NCBI GenBank assembly: GCA_902984215.1
Contig: CADWAF010005040.1
Span: 1-27,181 of the forward strand
Length of the DNA: 27,181 nucleotides
Direction: 5' to 3'
Source: Willaertia magna
Lineage: Eukaryota; Heterolobosea; Eutetramitea; Acrasida; Naegleriidae
The position numbers and the translations under genes were made by a program. Each line of letters begins with the position of its first letter. Within the stretch, counting starts at the first letter, position 1. Positions 20,368 through 27,181 of the stretch are shown in pieces. The notes beneath the pieces were generated by a model that saw only the letters and a list, made by a program, of their open reading frames with translations, ran no database searches and was not told where the DNA came from.

Positions 20368-23300
20368 ATGAAACAAATATTGTTTTTATCACTGTTTTTA
20401 TTGATTTTTTGTTTTGTTGGAGCTGAAGAGTTCATTGAATAGGGTATATTCCCCCCTGAACCAACAGAAACAATGATACCTCCTTCTCCAATGGAATTAG
20501 AAATGAGAAAACTACAAAATGACCCAGAATTTTACAACGTTACTAAAAAAGGTTTATATCCAGATAAATTTAGTTACAAGAGTTGGATAGCAGTATTTAT
20601 AAGAGGTCCTACTGACAAAAACAGCGCCTATGCCTTCAGAAGATATAGAAAAGACATTGTTGATTACCAAGGACCATATGAACCATCTGAAGTTCCTTAT
20701 AATTTAATGGTGTTAACATTTTTTTATTTAAGAAAAGTGAAAGGGGTTGCGGACACTTACGAAATTATGAAAAAAGGAAGTCCAGACACTGTCTTTAAAA
20801 CCATTCAGTGGCCTGCTGATTCGGATGTTTATATTGCAGTTTTAGACCTTATAGCTCCTTTAAACGACGCAACTGCTCCCACAAGTTCTTACAAATATGT
20901 AAGTTCATGTACTCAATCTTCACAAAAATTAGTAAAAATCGAACTTATAGATAGATACGACTTGGTTAATGCTGTTGTTTACAGAGTAGAGGCAGCAGCA
21001 CTAACTGGAAATGTACCTTTCACAGTTATTTCAGGAGAAGATAATATAGCTATTTTTACAGATAAATCAACAAAAAAGATCAACATCGGTGAAACTGTAA
21101 TTACCCTTTCTGATACAAAGTGCGATCCATTCATCTTAAAAAAAACGAACGTAAAGTAAAAAACGGATACTTGGTTTATTCACAGGTAAAAGATGAATTA
21201 ACATTAATCGGTCAGTACGAAGATGGTACCACAAATATGCTTTGGCAAAATAGATACAGTAATTATAAAAGAATAACTAATTATGGTAAATTAAAAGTCG
21301 TACCCCCTAATTATTATACTACTTACTACACTAGAGTCAAGGGTGTAGCACCGGTAAAAGTAGTTAATTATTATATTTCAATAGATGATACGTTACAATG
21401 TATTGAAATCGAAAAATCCGAATTGACAGATGTTTGGACACCTTTGTTAAAAGTTAACTCGATGACCACTAATGAAATCACATTCCCAAATAAAAAAGTC
21501 ACTAAAATAGTAAACAGTTCACTAGTTGACAATGCTATACCTGCTGGACACGAAGTATATGTTATTCAAAATGGTGATGACAAGTCTAATTTTATGGTAA
21601 AGATAAATGGTGTAGTAAAGAAATTAAGCAGTTTAGAAAGAAATATGAACTTTGCTTTTACTAGAGAGCCTGATACATTGATGGAAGTAATGATGTTCTC
21701 AGGGGTTGGAGTGGATGTAAAACACAGATTGACAAAAAGACTTTATTATAAGAATGAATATAAAATTAAATTAATTCCAGTATTATCTTATTCAAACAAA
21801 ACATATTTCGGTGTTTATAACGAGTTAGATTACAATAAGGGTTCAGTATATACTAACAAAAACATAATGATAGAGTTTACAGATACTGATATAGGAGAAG
21901 TTAAAGAAAATTTAATTAGAATCCAAGGGAAAACAACAATTATAATATGTTTTTTCAATCCTTGCTTAGCAAAACTTTATACAAAGTTAAAAGATAAATT
22001 AATAGATATTCAAGTATCCACTAAGAATATTGGTTTTAAGTTCTCTAAAAAATTACTTGGTAACGACGGTAACCCAACAGTATTACAAAGTAATTTAAAC
22101 ACTGTCTTAAATTCAGAAACTGATTTAATGTTTGGAGTATGGAATGACATTTCTAATAACATATATTTCGATATTGGTTTATAAATAGCTCAATACAATG
22201 AAGAAGGAAAATTAGTAGTGGAAAAAATGATACAAATACCAAAAACTGATTTTGTAATAGACGACAACACTGATTTGTATCCTCATTTAGAAACTGTTTT
22301 AAGTTTATCAGTGAACGAAAAGACTGAAATATTAGATATTTTAGAATACGATAAAGAAATTAGTGAAGATGAACAAATCATAGTAGAATATTCAGAAACT
22401 GTTTTAGAATGGAATGATGTATTATTGTTAAAAAACAAAATCAAAAAGAGATCTATATCAGTACATCAAGGATTTAATAATATTAAACCATTTAAAAATC
22501 CAACAATATATTCTAAATTTAATTTTGACATTCATGATACAGTTGAAAGTGCTACTGCTTATAGAAAAGCGCCATCAACAGACGATGAAAAGATTTATAT
22601 GATTATAGAACCGCCAAAATATTATGATGAAAACATGATTATCAAAATTCTAGATTTTAAATTGGATGGTAGAATTGGTTATATTAATATACCTTATTCA
22701 CGTTTAGAAGGATTGTATTTAAATAGTTTTACAGAATACATTGAAGAAGCCTTAAAAACCGATTTTAAAAACATTTTATTAACAAATAGTAAATATTCTG
22801 TTAATATCAACTTAGAAAAAGAAGGAACAGTATTAAGAAGTATCACATCAAAGTCCACACCAACAGAAATTTACTGCTATTCAAGTAACATTCCTACAAT
22901 AACTATTAAAAACAAAAACATAGAAGTTAACAATATAGTTTTTTATGGTGATTGTTCAACAAATATTCTATTAACAGAGAAAGCTAACAATGCAATTATA
23001 AATAACAATACTTTTATTTATACTAAATCCGCTATTAAAATTACTGAAGATAACCCAAATGATAATAATTTAGAACATTTCAGTAGTAAATGTAGTAATA
23101 CCAAATTACAAAAAAAACACGTTTCGGATATTAAAATAAGTGAAAATTATTTCATTGCAGATTATTTTACTAAAGGCGATAAACAACCATTATTCACAGA
23201 TAAAAGATTAAAAAATAATAATTTAATGGTTTCAAATAATGTTTTTACAGTATTAAATGACACTGGAAAGAATTACTACGACAAAATATCATTGAATTTA

Positions 23301-25096
23301 AACAGTGTTAATAATTTAACGGTATTAGGTAATTCATTTTATTATTCAAGCGCTCATGTATTGATTTTAAATGACGCTCTTGAAAAGTTCGTATTAGTGA
23401 AAATCACTTTGAAAATTGTCCAAAATCCATTTTAATAGATAATGCTAATATTTATCAAGTACCTTTAAACAACATTGTTATCGAATCGAACTTCTTTACG
23501 ATTTTAAACAACACATACAAAGGTCAATTAATAAACGTTTCTCCCTCAACAAAGAAAATTAAAAGTCCTATCAAAGGATTGATTATCGATGGTAACACAG
23601 TAATGTATGATGTTTATAACTTCTATAACTTTTCAATTGTCAATTTAGAATTAAATACTTCAAATATATTATCAAAGGATGTTAACTGTGGTTTACAAAA
23701 GATGAATTCAGATATATATGTGACAAATAATAGATTATGAACTAGATTAAATATCCAAGAATTTGATTTAACATTAGAAAAGAAATCAACTTTAAAAACA
23801 AACAAAGTTAATAATTTAGAAGTAAACAAAAAAGAAACAACTAACAAAAAAAATAGAAAATCCAAAGAAAGTAAAAAGAATGTTAAAAGAAACAATAATT
23901 CCAACAAAAAGGCTTTAACGAATACATATTTATCTAAACCAAATATTAACAGTATTAGAATCGTTGCAAATAGTGATTTAAGAGGTGATTTATTCATTTC
24001 AGATAATTTATTATTTTACAATATTGCTGACAAATCTTTAAATATTGCTGAAGTTTATAAAGTTGGTAAAGATATCAAGGGAAGGAAAGTGAAGAATTTA
24101 CAAACTATAGGCATTTCACTGGATTTACAAAGAGATAAAATATCAGATGAAAATTTTGAAATATTATTATCAAATAATGATTTTATTGACTCTTATATTA
24201 GTTTAAAAACTAAAACAAATATTAAAAATTGTGAAATAACACCAAAGAAAAATATTTTGAATACCGTATTTAACAATTTCCATACTTCAATTAAATCTAA
24301 TATAGTTTGTAGTTTTTCATGTAATTCAAGTGCAGTTTATCTTTTAGAAAAGGATATCTATGTAAATTACAATTATTATGGTATGAATACTAATCCTTCA
24401 GAAAGAAATATTTTAGAAAATGATAAATATAGTACATTAAATCATTATCCGCTAGTAATCTTTGGTGATAATAATAATATATATGGTAATGGTACATTGT
24501 TTAACAAACGTAAATATGCTAAAAAACAAGTTTGTAATTATAATACTGCTTTATTCGATTTTGAAGAAAAGTCTATTGATTCAGAAGTTAATTCGTACAA
24601 TGAAGAATTAAAGAGATGTTTCGATAAATGTGAAAGCAAGTTTTATGATCCAAAAGATTCAATTAAATGTAAAAGAGAAAATTGTCGTTTAACTTTAGAC
24701 GAAACTAAATGTATTTTATCAGATACTGAAAATTTAGAAAAAGATATAAACATTAATTTTGTCACATACCGTGTTGTAAAAGAATCAGAAGAAACACCTC
24801 GTCCTAATGAAGATCCTGATGAAGACAGTGATTATTCAGATATTTTTATTGTATTATTTGCAGGACTTGCATTTATAATAATTTTACTTTCACTCCCTTG
24901 CTATTTTTACTTACTCAACAAGGCCACTCCTCAAAAAGCATCAACAAAAACAGAACATTTACCTTATTCAACAACATCAAGTTTCAATATTTCATCAAAC
25001 TCTGATTTTATAGAAAGTAGTATTTCAAGTAAAAATCAAAGTCAAGTTCATTCAGACACAAACAAAAAAATATTAGCCAAAAGAAAAAACAATTAA
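20368..25096 (+). CDS. Giant single-pass surface protein with beta-helix repeats, about 1576 residues
   Basis: The signal peptide MKQILFLSLFLLIFCFVGA at 20368 is followed by sense TAG at 20440. The frame then continues through a shift at eight A (21138-21145), sense TAA 22182, a second shift at AAAA (23400-23403) and sense TGA 23738, to TAA 25094. Both shifts fit one missing A. The first ~600 residues form a beta-rich domain of unknown family. Then come repeated turns such as NNAIINNNTFIY, ISENYFIADY, VSNNVFTVLND, LGNSFYYS, NHFENCP and IESNFF, typical of right-handed parallel beta-helix (pectate-lyase-like) coils. A Lys/Asn-rich linker follows near residues 1131-1184, then more beta-helix-like sequence and a Cys-rich stretch. 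A transmembrane helix (FIVLFAGLAFIIILLSLPCY) and a Ser-rich cytoplasmic tail end it. It is likely an adhesin, receptor or wall-associated protein. Confidence 0.6.
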
Positions 25097-25136
25097 ATTT
25101 AAAATTTATATAAATAAATTTATTTAATAATTTAAA

Positions 25137-25730
25137 ATGAATACTCAAAGAGACCTTTGTAAGAAAAAAGCAAAGATTTTCAAATTCTTTAACTTTCTGC
25201 AAATTGCATCTTGGTTGTTAATATTTTTATTAACTTGTAGCGAACAAATATGTTCGACTAAAATTAATTTATTTCTTGCATGGCATACAATAGCCTTTTT
25301 AATGACTCATAGTATTGTTAAAGATGTAAAATTAATACATCATAAAACTGTTAGTTTAGGATTAGCCTTTCTAGTACCAGGTATACAATTATTAAGCTTG
25401 TTAAGCTCTGCACTTTATTGTTTTGTTATTATATCTTTTGTTTGTTCATTAAACGATGTTGAATCAGGTACAGATACTTTATTAGTTATAACAATTATTT
25501 GTTGTGTTTTTAACAATTTATTTTCATTGATATGTTTTATTTTAAGTGTTATATTGGCTTATAGTATTAAACAGTTAAATTTTAGTGAACTTAACAATGA
25601 CGTAAAACCATTTGATTATCAACATAACAATAATGCAACTACAAATTTACAAATATTATCCGCTAGAGATGAATTTAATATAACTCAGAATAGAAATTTG
25701 AATTATTTTGGTAGTGGAAGACCACATTAA
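25137..25730 (+). CDS. Four-helix integral membrane protein, 197 residues
   Basis: This is a complete frame without anomalies, 40 bases after the beta-helix gene. Four hydrophobic segments are visible: about residues 20-37 (LQIASWLLIFLLTC), 48-62 (LAWHTIAFLMTHSIV), 74-105 (LGLAFLVPGIQLLSLLSSALYCFVIISFVC) and 115-143 (LLVITIICCVFNNLFSLICFILSVILAYS). The third may be a hairpin or one long helix. The N-terminus is basic (CKKKAKIFK), suggesting a cytoplasmic start, and the polar C-terminal 50 residues are Asn-rich. The fold resembles small tetraspan proteins in outline only. No transport or catalytic motif was seen. It sits between surface-protein genes and may act with them. Confidence 0.65.
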   Translation: MNTQRDLCKKKAKIFKFFNFLQIASWLLIFLLTCSEQICSTKINLFLAWHTIAFLMTHSIVKDVKLIHHKTVSLGLAFLVPGIQLLSLLSSALYCFVIISFVCSLNDVESGTDTLLVITIICCVFNNLFSLICFILSVILAYSIKQLNFSELNNDVKPFDYQHNNNATTNLQILSARDEFNITQNRNLNYFGSGRPH

Positions 25731-25787
25731 ATTAAAATAAAAAAATAAATAAAATATTTTTAAACATTTCTTTAAAAAAAAATTTAA

Positions 25788-26501
25788 ATGGGTATTTACA
25801 ATATTGACACTGTAGATCAAGAAAAAGAAAAAAACAATCTTAAAAGATTTTATGATATGATTGATTCTAAAACTATTGATGTAGACATTAGAGCTTATAC
25901 CATTAAAAAATTAAAATCTCACCATAATTTAAATCCTTGTTTTAAAATATTAACTCCACCTAAAATTGTTTATATTGGAGGTATAGGATTTTGTTTTATA
26001 CTATGGAAATATACCCATAAACCATCTGTTAATCATAAAATGTATATTATTCATATCATTGAAAACTTAAAACTTGAAGAACATTCTAATTTTATTTTAA
26101 GAGAATTTTTAATGCCTTCTAATAATAATTCTCAAAAACAAGAACCAAAATCTAACGCAAAAAATGAAATTAAATAAAAAGAATTTTCTCTTTATTTAAT
26201 ATCTGAACCTCATATATTTGATATCGTAGAATCTAAATACGCTCCAATAAGTTTTGATTCTGAAGATATTGAAGCATTTAGTGAAAATTTTTTAAAACTT
26301 AAAAATAATTCAATAAAAAGTGAAATAGTTTTTGTTGATAGAAATAGAAATATTATTATTCATAATTGGAATACATTATTAGATATTAAAAAAAAAGATA
26401 TTTTTTGGACTTTAACTTTTGATTTAACATTACTTGCCTATCCTGAATTAACATACAATACTACTAAACAACTAAAAAATAATGAAAAAAAAAATGTTTA
26501 A
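25788..26501 (+). CDS. Unrecognised protein, about 237 residues, one sense TAA
   Basis: The frame opens at ATG 25788 (MGIYNIDTVDQEKE), 57 bases after the previous gene. It passes TAA 26175 in the Lys-rich stretch NAKNEIK-stop-KEF and continues with clear coding character (LYLISEPHIFDIVESKY) to TAA 26499. A single moderately hydrophobic stretch (IVYIGGIGFCFILW) lies near residues 63-77. The stop at 26499 follows a run of ten A. Removing one base from that run would fuse this frame with the downstream membrane ORF at 26482, giving one protein of about 455 residues. No family recognised. Confidence 0.5.
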
Positions 26502-27181
26502 ATCACTTGAAGTTTTAACATTTATAATAGGTACCAATACAACAAACGCAGTTGAAAGTATAATAACAACAAATCGTATAAATTCTGTGGTTTATTTTGT
26601 TTTTTGGAGTCTTTTTTTTTTATTTTGTTCAACTATTGTTTTTAAATATTTATCTATACTTTTTTCTATTTATTTTTATAATGAAAGAGAATTAAAAAAT
26701 ACAAAAAATACACCTAATTTTATAGAATTTGAAATTAAAATTAAACAAAATATTAATCTATCTTTATTAAAACCAAAATTTAGAAAAGAATGGAAAATTT
26801 GGGTGTTAGATAAAATAGAGGGTGTTAGTTATATAATGTATTTTTTTCTTAATATATCTTTTTTTTATATAATTACTATTTATTATGAAATTAATTCAAT
26901 AATAACTTTTAGACTTAATGCTTTATTATTAACATTTTTATATAAAACCTTTTTATTAAGTTTTATAAACACAATTTATATTAAATTTTATAATAGCTTA
27001 GAAGAAGGAGATTTTATTGAATTTAAATTACTAAGTACTGGAAAAATAGTAATATGTTATATTATAAGTATTGAATGGGTATTTGTTAAAGGAATAGAAA
27101 TGTACAAAATTAAAAATAATTTTAAATCTTCTGATGAAGAAAATCCTGTAAGAATTCATAGGGTTTGGGTTTGGGTTTGGG
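26482..27181 (+). CDS. Multi-pass membrane ORF, partial, runs into the telomeric repeat
   Basis: From ATG 26482 (MKKKMFKSLEV) the frame stays open for 233 codons to the window edge with no TAA, TAG or TGA, which is remarkable in DNA this A/T-rich. Hydrophobic segments include VVYFVFWSLFFLFCSTIVF, MYFFLNISFFYIITIYY, an Ala/Leu-rich stretch near ALLLTFLY and a weaker one near IVICYIISIEWVF. The last genuine codons end at about 27160 (PVRIH); beyond this the repeat would encode only Val-Trp pairs. So the gene has no stop of its own and appears cut by the chromosome end. It overlaps the previous gene by 20 bases, or is its continuation through a frame change in the ten-A run. Confidence 0.55.
   Translation, partial: MKKKMFKSLEVLTFIIGTNTTNAVESIITTNRINSVVYFVFWSLFFLFCSTIVFKYLSILFSIYFYNERELKNTKNTPNFIEFEIKIKQNINLSLLKPKFRKEWKIWVLDKIEGVSYIMYFFLNISFFYIITIYYEINSIITFRLNALLLTFLYKTFLLSFINTIYIKFYNSLEEGDFIEFKLLSTGKIVICYIISIEWVFVKGIEMYKIKNNFKSSDEENPVRIHRVWVWVW
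27161..27181 (+). repeat. Telomeric repeat, TTTGGG type
   Basis: The last 21 bases are GGG followed by three exact TTTGGG units and reach the window edge. The G-rich strand runs 5' to 3' toward the end, as at a right-hand chromosome end. TTTGGG is known from Paramecium telomeres, where it is mixed with TTGGGG. With only three and a half units, an internal repeat cannot be fully excluded, but the position at the very end makes a telomere likely. Confidence 0.8.

Noticed and set aside
2531..27160. Assignment to Paramecium or Tetrahymena from the telomere and sense TAA/TAG
   Set aside because: Those genera use TGA as their only stop; here TGA looks like sense and genes end in TAA or TAG, so the standard ciliate code does not fit.

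Overview
The window looks like the end of a nuclear chromosome from a protist, most likely a ciliate or another lineage with reassigned stop codons. Four things point this way. The right edge is GGG(TTTGGG)x3, a G-rich repeat in telomere orientation. One gene carries a GT-AG intron with a CTAAC branch-point-like motif. Genes are packed 5-140 bp apart in both orientations. Many genes read coherently only if some in-frame TAA, TAG and TGA codons are sense, although TAA or TAG also ends the genes. No rRNA, tRNA, CRISPR array or insertion sequence was recognised.

Layout. Positions 1-2090 are extremely A/T-rich with no gene that I can support. Positions 2091-2464 hold a hairpin, a small patch richer in G/C, a perfect 30-bp inverted repeat and a 24-bp direct repeat. 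Two plus-strand genes of unknown function (2531-3722 and 3792-4784) use TAA/TAG as sense codons heavily. A large spliced minus-strand gene (7494-4700) meets the second of them tail to tail, with overlapping ends. A secreted PLC-X-like protein follows (9007-7874, minus), then five unrecognised genes between 9036 and 14481, arranged as divergent and convergent pairs whose convergent 3' ends lie 5-6 bp apart.

From 14699 to the right end all genes point toward the telomere. First comes a tandem array of four secreted proteins of the SGNH/CE2 esterase fold, three with a GPI-anchor-like tail (14699-20315). Next is a roughly 1576-residue cell-surface protein with a predicted right-handed beta-helix and one C-terminal transmembrane segment (20368-25096). 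Then come a four-helix membrane protein, an unknown protein and a multi-pass membrane ORF that runs open into the telomeric repeat.

The right half reads as a subtelomeric cluster of surface proteins. The esterase-like paralogs are notable because none keeps all of the Ser, Asn and His expected of the SGNH active site, and the PLC-X-like protein lacks both expected catalytic His residues. That suggests binding or structural roles, or decay. Six places need a one-base change in a homopolymer run, or a frameshift, to keep the reading continuous. Four are well supported, by paralog alignment or by downstream coding and fold continuity; the ones at 13194 and 26485 are less certain. Whether they are read errors, programmed slippage or decay cannot be settled from this sequence. 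Function calls rest on motif reading by eye; no database search was possible.
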